Of a stretch of DNA of 64,000 nt, positions 27,312 to 36,527 are shown one piece after another. The translations under genes and the position numbers were made by a program. The notes under the pieces are model-generated. The model was not told the DNA's origin. It did not search any database and worked only from the letters and a program-made list of their open reading frames with translations. This stretch comes from Daejeonella oryzae DSM 19973 (lineage in GTDB: Bacteria > Bacteroidota > Bacteroidia > Sphingobacteriales > Sphingobacteriaceae). The stretch is from NCBI RefSeq assembly GCF_000422945.1, contig NZ_AUHA01000002.1, positions 1,240,001-1,304,000 of the forward strand. Direction: 5' to 3'. Every line of letters starts with the position of its first letter. Within the stretch, counting starts at the first letter, position 1.

Positions 27312-28444
27312 AAATTAAAGTCGGTATCACAGGCCAGCATGGCTTTGTGGGTGCTCATTTACATAATTATTTAAGCTTAAAAGAAGAAATTGAACTGATT
27401 CCTTTTGAGAAGAATTACTTTGATGATTCTGATAAACTCCAGAGTTTTGTTCAATCCTGCAATGCAATTGTTCATCTGGCAGCGATGAATCGCCATGAGG
27501 ATCCGCAATTTATTTATGATACCAATGTAGGGCTTGTCAATAAACTAATTGAGGCATGCAAAGCTGCAGAGGTTCAGCCTCACATTTTGTTTTCATCATC
27601 TACTCAGGAAGAGAATGATAACTTATATGGGAGATCAAAACGTGACGGAAGGCTCGCTCTTGAATCATGGTCGAAGGAAAATAATTCTCTAGTAAGCGGT
27701 TTGGTGATCCCAAATGTATTCGGTCCATTCGGAAAACCATTTTACAACTCGGTAGTTGCAACTTTCTGTCACCAGTTAACCCACGGCGCTCAGCCGCAAA
27801 TTAATGTAGACTCAGAAGTTTCTTTGATTTATGTAAATGATCTGATTGAAGAGATATTTTCAATCATCATTAATCCGAATAAGATTGAGGGAAGAGCGGA
27901 AGGTGCTTTAAGATATTGTATTCCCGCTCCTTACAAGAAAAAGGTATCACATATATTGCAACTTCTGGACTCTTACAAACTAGATTATCTTGAAAATGGT
28001 GCTTTCCCGGATTTAACAGATCCCTTTAAAAGAGATTTGTTTAATACGTTCAGATGTTATGTTCCGCAGGAATACTATCCGCATGCTTTTAAGTTGAACA
28101 TAGATAACCGCGGCCAGTTTGTTGAAATTGCCAGAACAAATACACCCGGTCAAACATCATATTCTACAACCGTACCCGGAATTACCAGAGGTAACCATTT
28201 TCATACCCGAAAAGCTGAGCGCTTTGCAGTTATTAAAGGCAAGGCCCGCATTCAGCTCCGCAAAATAGACAGTGATGAGGTTATAAATTATTACCTGGAT
28301 GGCGAAAAGCCTTCGTATGTGGATATGCCGGTTTGGTTTACACACAATATAACCAATATTGGTGAGGAGGAACTGATCACATTATTCTGGATAAATGAAC
28401 CCTTTGATCAGGAGAATCCGGATACCTATTTTGTGAATGTATAA
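27296..28444 (+). CDS. fnlB: UDP-2-acetamido-2,6-dideoxy-hexulose 4-reductase/epimerase (FnlB/CapF/WbjC type)
   Basis: Second step toward UDP-L-FucNAc. The 382-residue two-domain enzyme has an N-terminal reductase fold (GITGQHGFVGAHL from residue 10; NRHEDPQFIYDTNVGL) and a C-terminal cupin (about 245-380) with GITRGNHFHTRKAERFAVIKG, whose His cluster binds zinc in CapF. Lys of YGRSK is the catalytic Lys. An alternative start is the ATG at 27305. It overlaps the small cupin by 16 bases and precedes fnlC by 39. Confidence 0.9.
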   Translation: MERMVKIKVGITGQHGFVGAHLHNYLSLKEEIELIPFEKNYFDDSDKLQSFVQSCNAIVHLAAMNRHEDPQFIYDTNVGLVNKLIEACKAAEVQPHILFSSSTQEENDNLYGRSKRDGRLALESWSKENNSLVSGLVIPNVFGPFGKPFYNSVVATFCHQLTHGAQPQINVDSEVSLIYVNDLIEEIFSIIINPNKIEGRAEGALRYCIPAPYKKKVSHILQLLDSYKLDYLENGAFPDLTDPFKRDLFNTFRCYVPQEYYPHAFKLNIDNRGQFVEIARTNTPGQTSYSTTVPGITRGNHFHTRKAERFAVIKGKARIQLRKIDSDEVINYYLDGEKPSYVDMPVWFTHNITNIGEEELITLFWINEPFDQENPDTYFVNV

Positions 28445-28483
28445 TAAGCCTAGTTTTAATTCCCAAATATCAAATCTTTTTTA

Positions 28484-29620
28484 ATGAAGAAATTAAAAGT
28501 TGTTACCGTAGTTGGTACCCGCCCCGAAATTATAAGATTATCATGTGTATTGCAGGCTCTTGATGCTTCAGAAGCTATTGAACATGTGCTGGTGCATACC
28601 GGTCAGAATTACGATTATGAATTAAATCAAATATTTTTTGACGATCTGGGGCTTAGAAAGCCCGATTATTTTCTGGAGGCTGCGGGAGTTACTGCCACAG
28701 AAACTATCGGGAAAATATTAATTAATATTGACCCTGTTTTAGAAAAGGAGCAGCCTGATGCATTTTTGGTTCTTGGCGATACCAATTCATGTTTATGCGC
28801 CATCCCGGCTAAAAAAAGACATATTCCCATTTTTCACATGGAAGCAGGAAACCGATGCTTTGATCAGCGGGTTCCGGAAGAAACGAATCGAAAAATTGTA
28901 GATCACATTTCTGACATCAACCTGACCTACAGTGATATCGCCAGAGAATATTTATTAAGAGAGGGTTTGCCTGCAGATCGCATTATCAAAACCGGCTCGC
29001 CCATGTTTGAAGTACTGAATAAATATCTGCCAAGTATTGAGGCTTCTGACATTTTGAAAAGGTTAAATCTTGAAAAACATAAATACTTTGTTGTTTCTTC
29101 ACATCGTGAGGAAAATATCAATAGCGAAAAGAATTTTATGGGTTTGATGGAAAGCCTGAACCAGATCGCAGAAAAATTTGGTTTCCCAATTATAGTAAGC
29201 ACTCATCCGCGTACGCGAAAAATGATCGAATCGAAAAATATTGAGATGCGCCCCGAAATTCAATTTTTAAAACCAATGGGATTTAACGATTACAATGCAT
29301 TACAAATGAGATCTTACGCGGTGCTTTCAGACAGCGGAACAATCTCTGAGGAATCGTCCATTTTAAATTTTCCTGCCCTGAATATCCGTGATGCGCATGA
29401 GAGGCCTGAAGCAATGGAAGAAGCGTCTGTAATGATGGTTGGAATGAATCCGGAGCGTATTATGCAGGGTTTACTACAACTCTCAAACCTAAACCGGGAT
29501 GAAAGAGCTTTTAGAAAAGTAAATGATTACAGCATGCCAAATGTATCGGGTAAAATGCTGCGCATTATTATCAGTTATGTTGATTATGTGAAAAGAGTAG
29601 TGTGGTCTGAAAACAGGTAA
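28484..29620 (+). CDS. fnlC: UDP-N-acetyl-L-pneumosamine/fucosamine 2-epimerase (FnlC/CapG/WbjD type)
   Basis: A non-hydrolysing 2-epimerase that completes UDP-L-FucNAc. The 378-residue GT-B fold begins TVVGTRPEIIRLSCVL and shows the WecB-family marks VHTGQNYDYELNQIFFDDL, GDTNSCLCAI, HMEAGNRCFDQRVPEETNRK, SSHREENINS and LSDSGTISEESSIL. It differs from WecB in the QRVPEETNR region, as in CapG. It is distinct from the WecB at 42.9 kb, and the fnlB-fnlC-glycosyltransferase order supports the role. Confidence 0.88.
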   Translation: MKKLKVVTVVGTRPEIIRLSCVLQALDASEAIEHVLVHTGQNYDYELNQIFFDDLGLRKPDYFLEAAGVTATETIGKILINIDPVLEKEQPDAFLVLGDTNSCLCAIPAKKRHIPIFHMEAGNRCFDQRVPEETNRKIVDHISDINLTYSDIAREYLLREGLPADRIIKTGSPMFEVLNKYLPSIEASDILKRLNLEKHKYFVVSSHREENINSEKNFMGLMESLNQIAEKFGFPIIVSTHPRTRKMIESKNIEMRPEIQFLKPMGFNDYNALQMRSYAVLSDSGTISEESSILNFPALNIRDAHERPEAMEEASVMMVGMNPERIMQGLLQLSNLNRDERAFRKVNDYSMPNVSGKMLRIIISYVDYVKRVVWSENR

Positions 29621-29622
29621 TT

Positions 29623-30804
29623 ATGACGCAAAAGCTTTGGGTGCTATCAGAACTCTTCTACCCTGATCAAACCTCCACGGGCTATATCATGACTGAGATT
29701 GCAGGCAGTCTGGCATCGGATAGACCAGTTCATGTCATTTGCGGGCCCGAAGGTTATGTAAGTGCTAATATTGATTCGGAAACCCGATTATCTGAAAATA
29801 TTTTTATTGAAAGAGTAAGTATTGGTAACTGGGATAAGAATAAAGTATTTTCCAGAATCGTCAGAATGATTTTACTCACCCTGAAAATGTCTTTAAAGAT
29901 TTATCGGCAAGCTAAACCGGGAGATAAAGTTTTGATGGTAACTAATCCGGCTCCTTTGCTTTTGCTGGTATCCGGAATCTGTAAATGGAAAAAAGTTAAA
30001 TTGATCATCATCGTTCATGATGTTTTTCCGGAAAATTTACGTGCCGCAAAAATGGTTAACGACAGTAGTTTGATATATAAATTACTGCAGAGGCTATTTA
30101 ATTCTGCCTACAAATCGGCGAATCTCCTAATTGTATTAGGGCGTGATATGCAAAAAATAATGATTGAAAAAACCGCTTTGCCTGCTCAAAGCATTCGTGT
30201 TATTGAGAACTGGGCGGATACAGAAAAAGTGTACCCCTTAATAGCAGAATCTGCTGGTCCACTTAAACTTCAGTTTGCAGGTAATTTTGGTCGTGTTCAG
30301 GGATTAATTCCTTTGTTAGAAGCACTTAATGAGGCTCAAAATGACCAGATAAAAATGGATTTTATAGGTGATGGTGCGATGCTGGAAAGCATGCAGGACT
30401 ATTTACTACATCATAAATTGATGAATGTGAGTATTCTTCCTCCCTTTAATCGATCTGAGCAATTATCGGTATTAAATAACTGCGATATCAGTGTAGTTTC
30501 TTTAGCTGACGGAATGGTTGGTCTTGGTGTTCCTTCAAAAGCTTACAATATTTTAGCGGCAGGTAAGCCTATTTTGTTCATTGGTGACTCTAATTCAGAA
30601 ATTGGGATAATGGTTCGGGAGCATCATATTGGTTGGGTTTTTCCGGAGTTTGGTGCAGATCTTATCTCATTCTTAAAAACATTGCGACCTGAGTTTCGGC
30701 CTGATATAAAACATATGGGAATAGCGGCCAGAAAACTCGCGGAAGTAAAATACAACAAATCTATTATTTTATATTCCTATAAAAACGCTATAGAAGCCGC
30801 ATGA
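29623..30804 (+). CDS. GT4 glycosyltransferase, WbuB/WbjE-like (probable L-FucNAc transferase)
   Basis: A 393-residue GT-B enzyme. It begins LWVLSELFYPDQTSTGYI and carries IVHDVFPENL, VIENWADTEKVYPL (donor side) and the C-terminal helix with VSLADGMVGLGVPSKAYNILAAGKPI. WbuB-type enzymes, which sit directly behind FnlABC in O26-type clusters, are described as L-FucNAc transferases. The gene begins two bases after fnlC, and the following reductase overlaps it by four bases. The donor is therefore predicted to be UDP-L-FucNAc; the acceptor would be the lipid-linked first sugar. Confidence 0.8.
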   Translation: MTQKLWVLSELFYPDQTSTGYIMTEIAGSLASDRPVHVICGPEGYVSANIDSETRLSENIFIERVSIGNWDKNKVFSRIVRMILLTLKMSLKIYRQAKPGDKVLMVTNPAPLLLLVSGICKWKKVKLIIIVHDVFPENLRAAKMVNDSSLIYKLLQRLFNSAYKSANLLIVLGRDMQKIMIEKTALPAQSIRVIENWADTEKVYPLIAESAGPLKLQFAGNFGRVQGLIPLLEALNEAQNDQIKMDFIGDGAMLESMQDYLLHHKLMNVSILPPFNRSEQLSVLNNCDISVVSLADGMVGLGVPSKAYNILAAGKPILFIGDSNSEIGIMVREHHIGWVFPEFGADLISFLKTLRPEFRPDIKHMGIAARKLAEVKYNKSIILYSYKNAIEAA

Positions 30805-31685
30805 ACTATTTGCTTACAGGGGCCAGAGGCTTTTTAGGGAAAATTATTTTAAATACCTTACCCGATATTGAATTTATAACTTTAGGAAGAACTGCATGCG
30901 ATGTTATTGCAGATCTTTCTGTTGAAATTCCCGTACTTCCTTATTGTGAGCATGTATTACATGCTGCAGGGAAAGCCCACTCATTACCCCAAACCGAAGC
31001 TGAAAGAGAAGAATTTTTTAATGTTAATGTTAAGGGAACTTCCAATTTGTTGAAAGGACTTGAAAATGCCGGAATTCCCAAATCATTCATTTTTATAAGC
31101 TCTGTTTCTGTTTATGGCAGAGAAAGCGGAATCTTAATAAATGAAAATGAAAGTCTGTCGGCTAAAGATCCTTATGGCTTAAGTAAAATCGAGGCAGAGG
31201 AAATGATTCAGGCATGGTGTAAAAAGCATAAAGTTATCTGCTCCATTTTAAGATTGCCGCTGATTGCAGGACCTAATCCGCCAGGTAATCTTGGACAAAT
31301 GATAAAAGCTATTAAAAAGGGATATTACTTTAACATCGGCGGAGGCAGAGCAAGAAAAAGTATCGTGCTTGCCGAAGATGTAGCACGAATTATTCCAATG
31401 GCTTCAGAAACTGAGGGGATTTACAATTTAACCGATGGTTATCATCCATCTTTTAAAGAACTGAGCGTAGTCATGGCCGAACAGCTTAATAAAAAAAATC
31501 CTCTGAATATTCCTGTTTTTTTAGCAAAAGCGATGGCTATGGCCGGAGATATTATTGGAAACCGTGCTCCGATTAATTCCAGCAAACTAAAAAAAATTAC
31601 ATCAGATCTTACTTTTGATGATTCAAAAGCCCGCAAATTATTAAGCTGGAGACCAAAGCCTGTTTTACAAAGTTTTAGAACATAA
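30801..31685 (+). CDS. NAD(P)-dependent 4-keto-sugar reductase, WbpV/WbjF-like
   Basis: A 294-residue short-chain epimerase/dehydratase with LTGARGFLG (N-terminal), HAAGKAHSLPQ, ISSVSVYG and YGLSKIEAEE (catalytic Tyr and Lys, about 129-135). By family and position before a WbpL-like transferase and a WbpM-like dehydratase, it should reduce the UDP-4-keto-6-deoxy-GlcNAc made by WbpM to UDP-D-FucNAc or UDP-D-QuiNAc. The stereochemistry cannot be read from sequence. It overlaps the preceding transferase gene by four bases. Confidence 0.75.
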   Translation: MNYLLTGARGFLGKIILNTLPDIEFITLGRTACDVIADLSVEIPVLPYCEHVLHAAGKAHSLPQTEAEREEFFNVNVKGTSNLLKGLENAGIPKSFIFISSVSVYGRESGILINENESLSAKDPYGLSKIEAEEMIQAWCKKHKVICSILRLPLIAGPNPPGNLGQMIKAIKKGYYFNIGGGRARKSIVLAEDVARIIPMASETEGIYNLTDGYHPSFKELSVVMAEQLNKKNPLNIPVFLAKAMAMAGDIIGNRAPINSSKLKKITSDLTFDDSKARKLLSWRPKPVLQSFRT

Positions 31686-31764
31686 AATCGAAACTCAGAA
31701 ATTAAATCAAGAAGCAGTTCTATTGTAATTGCTTAAAATATTTAGCAAGCTATAAAAAAGCAAT

Positions 31765-31772
31765 TACCTTTA
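31765..31772 (+). promoter_or_regulatory. -7-like element before the WbpL-like gene
   Basis: TACCTTTA differs from TAnnTTTG at the last base; a TTTAG at 31741-31745 is about 20 bases upstream, near the expected -33 position. It would start a transcript 40 bases before the ATG at 31812. Confidence 0.4.
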
Positions 31773-31811
31773 TCCGTCCACACAGAATTTTAATAACCCG
31801 AAGTCTTAAGA

Positions 31812-32789
31812 ATGCATGATTATTTAATATATTTTATTTTTGCTTTAATTCTGCTTGGAGTGGCTTTGCTTTATTTCCGCATTGCAGATAATTATAATAT
31901 TATTGATCATCCCAATGAGCGGAGTTCGCATTCAGAAGTTACCCTTCGCGGCGGCGGAATTCTTTTCCCGATAGCAGCCCTTTTATTTTTTGTCAGTTTT
32001 GGGTTTCAGTATCCATATTTCCTGCTCGGACTCGTACTAATAGCCCTGATAAGTTTCTTAGATGACCTGCTTACCTTAAATAATAAGATTCGATTGCTGA
32101 TTCATTTTATTGCTGTGATATTATTATTTTATCAATGGGATTTGTTTGCTCTTCCTTTTTACTGGCTTATTGCGGCGGCAATATTTGTAATTGGTACAAT
32201 CAATGCCTATAATTTTATGGATGGCATTAATGGTATTACAGGATTATACAGTTTAGGAACTATTGCTACTATGATCTTTCTGAATTCTGATTCCGAATTT
32301 ATCGATCAGAATTTTCTGATTATAACACTTATCTCTCTTCTGATATTTTTATATTTTAATTTCCGAATAAAAGCCCGGTGCTTTGCCGGGGACGTAGGCA
32401 GCATATCCATAGCTTTTATCATTCTGTTTGCTTTAGGCAGTTTAATATTACAAAGCCAGCATGTTATCTATATTCTGTTTCTTGCCGTATACGGAACCGA
32501 CACGGTATTAACTATTGCAGTTCGATTATATAACAGAGAAAATATTTTTCAGCCTCATCGCAGTCATGTTTATCAATTATTGAGTAATGAAAGTGGATTT
32601 TCTCAAAGATTGGTTGCGTTTTTGTATACGATGCTACAGATTTTTTTAAATGGTTTAATTATATGGTCGGCTGACCAGAGTACTCAGGTAAAGGTGATTG
32701 TGACTACGTTAATAGTAGTGATATTAATTTCAAGCTATTTTATTATCAGAAACCGTATTGGTGAAAAAATAAATTATTTAAAAGTTTAG
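31812..32789 (+). CDS. Undecaprenyl-phosphate sugar-1-phosphate transferase (WbpL/WecA/MraY family)
   Basis: An initiating transferase for lipid-linked repeat units. The 325-residue membrane protein has about ten helices and the family's three polar motifs: LDDLLTLNNKIRL (Asp-Asp), NAYNFMDGINGI (catalytic Asp) and CFAGDVGSIS (His/Asp region) before HRSHVYQ. In WbpL this family transfers FucNAc-, QuiNAc- or GlcNAc-1-phosphate, and its place between the reductase and WbpM-like dehydratase argues for a 6-deoxy amino sugar. A gap of 126 bases precedes it, with a -7-like element. Confidence 0.88.
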   Translation: MHDYLIYFIFALILLGVALLYFRIADNYNIIDHPNERSSHSEVTLRGGGILFPIAALLFFVSFGFQYPYFLLGLVLIALISFLDDLLTLNNKIRLLIHFIAVILLFYQWDLFALPFYWLIAAAIFVIGTINAYNFMDGINGITGLYSLGTIATMIFLNSDSEFIDQNFLIITLISLLIFLYFNFRIKARCFAGDVGSISIAFIILFALGSLILQSQHVIYILFLAVYGTDTVLTIAVRLYNRENIFQPHRSHVYQLLSNESGFSQRLVAFLYTMLQIFLNGLIIWSADQSTQVKVIVTTLIVVILISSYFIIRNRIGEKINYLKV

Positions 32790-32839
32790 AATTCCGTAAT
32801 TAAAGGAGAATAGTTATAAATTTATATAAGATTTTTTGA

Positions 32840-34762
32840 ATGTTTTCAAGATTAAACATAGTACCCCGCTGGATCATTTTTACTTTAGATATACTCTGCT
32901 GTATCTTATCGCTTTGTTACGCGTACTTTATTAAGTATAATTTTGATATCACTCAAATTGATATTCCGCAGCTAAGCCGTAATCTGTTAATATTTATAGT
33001 AATTAATTCTATAGTTTTTTACAGCATAAAAACGTATTCGGGTATCATCAGATATACCAGTGCACAGGATTCATTCCGGATTTTATTCGCAATTATTTTA
33101 AGTAATTCTGTATTCTTTCTGGCTAATTTGTTTTTATTCTCCTTTGAGCAGCAACCTGTTATTTCAAATTCAATATTAATTATTAATGGCTTAAGCAGTT
33201 TTCTCTTTCTGATTACGTACAGGGTTCTGGTTAAATACTTCTTTCTCTATATTAAAAATCTGAATATTGATAAAAGAAGGATCATAATTTACGGTGCAGG
33301 AGAGGTAGGAATCGCCGCAAAGCGGACTCTTGACCATGATCCGAAAGTAAATATGAGCCTGGTTGCTTTTATTGACGATGATTTACGGAAAGCCAACAAG
33401 GTAATTGACGGGATTAAAATTTATCCTACAAGCGAACTTTCTTCTTTGATTGTGCAGTATGAAATTGATGATTTATTAATTGCCAGTCAAAATATACCTC
33501 CAGACAGGAAAAATCAGGTTGTTGATTTTTGTCTCGAAAACGATATAAAGGTCCTTACTTTACCTCCGGTAGAAACCTGGATAAACGGGCAGATAAGCAG
33601 TAAGCAAATTCAGAATATAAAAATTGAAGATTTGCTGGAACGTGAACCTATTGTCATTCATAATGATGAAATAAATGAACAGCTGTCGGGCAAGCGTGTG
33701 CTGATTACAGGAGCAGCAGGATCAATCGGCAGTGAGATTGTGCGCCAGGTTTCAAAATTCTCTCCTCAAATGATCATTTTAAGTGATCAGTCTGAAACCC
33801 CTTTATATGATATCCAGCTGGAGCTTCAGGAAAATGACCTCAATAATAATTTTCATGCATTTATTGGTGATGTACGGGATAGTTGCCGGATGGAATTGCT
33901 GTTTCAAACCTTTAAACCACATTATGTGTATCATGCGGCAGCTTACAAGCATGTGCCCTTAATTGAACATAATCCTGCCGAAGGGGTTCGAACCAATGTA
34001 ATGGGTACCAAAATAATTGCAGATTTATCGGTTAAATATGGTGTTCAGAAATTTGTTATGATTTCAACGGATAAGGCCGTGAACCCAACCAATGTAATGG
34101 GTGCATCTAAAAGAATTGCCGAAATTTATGTACAATCTTTATTTGCGTATAATCAGCAAAAAGAAACTTCTCAAAACGGTGAAGCCAGGGTGATGACTAA
34201 ATTTATTACCACCAGATTTGGAAACGTATTGGGTTCTAACGGTTCGGTAATTCCAAGATTTAAAGCTCAAATTCAGAAGGGAGGACCTATTACAGTTACT
34301 CATCCCGAAATCACACGCTACTTTATGACCATCCCCGAAGCCTGTCGTTTGGTCCTTGAAGCGGGCTGTATGGGTAAAGGAGGTGAGATTTTCATCTTTG
34401 ATATGGGCAAAAGCGTGAAAATTGTAGAACTTGCTAAAAAAATGATTCGTCTTTCGGGATTAATTCCAAACGAGGATATAGCTATTGAATACAGCGGTTT
34501 AAGGCCGGGTGAGAAATTATACGAAGAACTATTAAATGATCTTGAAAATACAATCCCCACTCACCATGAAAAAATTATGGTTGCCAAGGTTCGTGAATAC
34601 AATTTTCAAACAATTAATAATCATATTGAAGAATTGATTGGTTTAAGTTGTGAATATAAAGACCGTCAGGTGGTTGTTAAAATGAAGCAAATCGTTCCGG
34701 AATTTAAAAGCAATAATTCCATATACGAAGAGCTGGATGCGAAAATTGCCGAGAAGCTTTAA
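32840..34762 (+). CDS. UDP-GlcNAc C6-dehydratase, membrane-bound CapD/WbpM type
   Basis: A 640-residue enzyme with four N-terminal membrane helices (to about 145), an inactive-type Rossmann domain (IYGAGEVGIAAKR at about 150) and a catalytic short-chain dehydratase domain starting at ITGAAGSIGSEI (about 287). HAAAYKHVPLIEHNP, STDKAVNPTNVMGASKR and FGNVLGSNGSVIPRF are diagnostic. It makes UDP-4-keto-6-deoxy-GlcNAc, feeding the reductase two genes upstream. Together with that reductase and the WbpL-like protein it forms the start of the repeat unit. Confidence 0.93.
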   Translation: MFSRLNIVPRWIIFTLDILCCILSLCYAYFIKYNFDITQIDIPQLSRNLLIFIVINSIVFYSIKTYSGIIRYTSAQDSFRILFAIILSNSVFFLANLFLFSFEQQPVISNSILIINGLSSFLFLITYRVLVKYFFLYIKNLNIDKRRIIIYGAGEVGIAAKRTLDHDPKVNMSLVAFIDDDLRKANKVIDGIKIYPTSELSSLIVQYEIDDLLIASQNIPPDRKNQVVDFCLENDIKVLTLPPVETWINGQISSKQIQNIKIEDLLEREPIVIHNDEINEQLSGKRVLITGAAGSIGSEIVRQVSKFSPQMIILSDQSETPLYDIQLELQENDLNNNFHAFIGDVRDSCRMELLFQTFKPHYVYHAAAYKHVPLIEHNPAEGVRTNVMGTKIIADLSVKYGVQKFVMISTDKAVNPTNVMGASKRIAEIYVQSLFAYNQQKETSQNGEARVMTKFITTRFGNVLGSNGSVIPRFKAQIQKGGPITVTHPEITRYFMTIPEACRLVLEAGCMGKGGEIFIFDMGKSVKIVELAKKMIRLSGLIPNEDIAIEYSGLRPGEKLYEELLNDLENTIPTHHEKIMVAKVREYNFQTINNHIEELIGLSCEYKDRQVVVKMKQIVPEFKSNNSIYEELDAKIAEKL

Positions 34763-34792
34763 ATACAATCTTTCTTAGGCTTTACAGCCCGC

Positions 34793-34832
34793 TGATTCAT
34801 TTAATGATTTGGCTTTTTTAATGAATCATTTT
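34793..34832 (+). terminator. Probable terminator after the WbpM-like gene
   Basis: TGATTCATTTAA (34793-34804) can pair with TTAATGAATCA (34818-34828) with one bulged base; the 3' arm is followed by TTTTAT. A weak or partial terminator before the outer membrane protein pair. Confidence 0.45.
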
Positions 34833-34866
34833 ATCCCTTAGCAATTAATGTATCGATATATATTTT

Positions 34867-36462
34867 ATGAAAAAAATTCTACTCCTTCTCTCCATTTCCT
34901 TTTTCGGTATATTTTCAGCATTTTCTCAATCACAAACCTTCCCGTATTCCTATCAATATTATCAGCGGATAAACCATATTCTCTATAATACCGATACCCG
35001 AATTCATACTTCCATCCGGCCTATTCAGTTTAATGATTCCCTTTCTTACAGAGGATTGGATTCTTTATCAAATTTGAATATCGACAGTTCAAAAAGATCA
35101 TGGATTATGCGGAAAATTTTTTCAGAACATCTTGTGGAGATAGAGAAAGAAGATTTTAACGTGTATATAGATTTTCTTCCGGACTTTCAGATAGGCAGGG
35201 ATATCAATAAAGGAACCACATGGCTAAATACACGCGGTTACCAGGTGCAGGGAAACATTGGTAAAAAATTTAGTTTTTACACAAGCGGATATGAAAATCA
35301 AAGTGTATTTCCGCAATATCTCACCCAATTCATAGATTCCAATAAGATCATACCCGGTTTTGTAAATGATAAATTTGGCTCTTCCCGAAATACAAAGGAC
35401 TGGGCATATGCGTCTGCTATTTTAAATTATAAAGCCAGTAAGCATTTCTCGTTTACCCTTGGACAGGACAAAAATTTTATTGGTGATGGTTATCGCTCCA
35501 TGCTCATGAGTGATGGAGCTGCAAACTACCCTTTTTTTAAAATTGAAACCACATTGGGAAATGTAAAGTATTTAAATATCTGGGCTCAATTTCAGGATCT
35601 GAAATCACCTCCTCTATCTTATAATAATGGATTTAGAAAGAAATGGGGCGTATTCCATTATCTTGACTGGAATGTAAATAAGCGTTTATCATTAGGCTTT
35701 TTCGATGCCGTGATCTGGCAGGGAGGAGATGAAACCGGCAGGAGAGGTTTTGACGTAACGTATCTAAACCCCATTATTTTTCTAAGAACTATTGAAGGCT
35801 CTAATGGCTCTCCTGATAATGCGCTGATAGGCTTTAACGGGAAATACAAAGCCGCAAAAAACCTCACTGTATACGGACAGTTTTTACTGGATGAATTTAC
35901 AGCCAAAGAATTTTTTGCGGGAGATGGATATTGGGCTAATAAATTTGGTATCCAGGCTGGTATAAAAGGATTTAATGCATTTAAAGTTCAGAATTTAAAT
36001 TTTCTCGCAGAATTTAATACCGCAAGACCTTATACCTATAGTCAGCGGCAATCTCTTCTTAACTTCGGACATTATAACCAGCCTTTGGCGCATCCGTTCG
36101 GAGCCAATTTTCGTGAGTTTTTAAGCATCTGGGATTATTCATTTAAGAAATGGCAGATCTATGCACAGGGAAATGTAGCTCAATATGGCCTTGATGAAGC
36201 TAATGTAAGTTCCGGAAAAGATATATTCAGATCATATGATGATCGAGGTTCCAATTACGGGAACAATACTACTCAGGGAATTCTTACAGATTTTCTTTAT
36301 CTGGACGGTAGAATTTCTTATATGATCAATCCTAAAATAAATTTGCGGATGGAAGCAGGAGCCGTGCATCGCAAGGAGAGCAACAGACTGGGAATTAATT
36401 CTACTAACTGGTTAACTTTCGGCTTAAGAAGTTCATTACGAAATATTTATCAGGATTTTTAA
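34867..36462 (+). CDS. Outer membrane beta-barrel protein, RemB/Wzi-like
   Basis: A 531-residue exported protein. A signal peptide (LLLLSISFFGIFSAFS, then Q) is followed by a barrel-type sequence with many aromatic-flanked strands. FTLGQDKNFIGDGYRSML (about 197-214) and FYTSGYENQSVFP resemble RemB-type gliding/capsule proteins and the Wzi fold, and a C-terminal Phe (YQDF) is typical of barrels. It probably handles polysaccharide at the outer face. The similar-sized Wzi-like gene follows by 65 bases. Whether it is a motility or capsule protein cannot be told from sequence. Confidence 0.65.
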   Translation: MKKILLLLSISFFGIFSAFSQSQTFPYSYQYYQRINHILYNTDTRIHTSIRPIQFNDSLSYRGLDSLSNLNIDSSKRSWIMRKIFSEHLVEIEKEDFNVYIDFLPDFQIGRDINKGTTWLNTRGYQVQGNIGKKFSFYTSGYENQSVFPQYLTQFIDSNKIIPGFVNDKFGSSRNTKDWAYASAILNYKASKHFSFTLGQDKNFIGDGYRSMLMSDGAANYPFFKIETTLGNVKYLNIWAQFQDLKSPPLSYNNGFRKKWGVFHYLDWNVNKRLSLGFFDAVIWQGGDETGRRGFDVTYLNPIIFLRTIEGSNGSPDNALIGFNGKYKAAKNLTVYGQFLLDEFTAKEFFAGDGYWANKFGIQAGIKGFNAFKVQNLNFLAEFNTARPYTYSQRQSLLNFGHYNQPLAHPFGANFREFLSIWDYSFKKWQIYAQGNVAQYGLDEANVSSGKDIFRSYDDRGSNYGNNTTQGILTDFLYLDGRISYMINPKINLRMEAGAVHRKESNRLGINSTNWLTFGLRSSLRNIYQDF

Positions 36463-36527
36463 AGCAGATCAGGATTTTGTAGCTAACTTCGCCGCGTCTA
36501 ATTTTTCACATTTTCTGCCGCTGCCGA

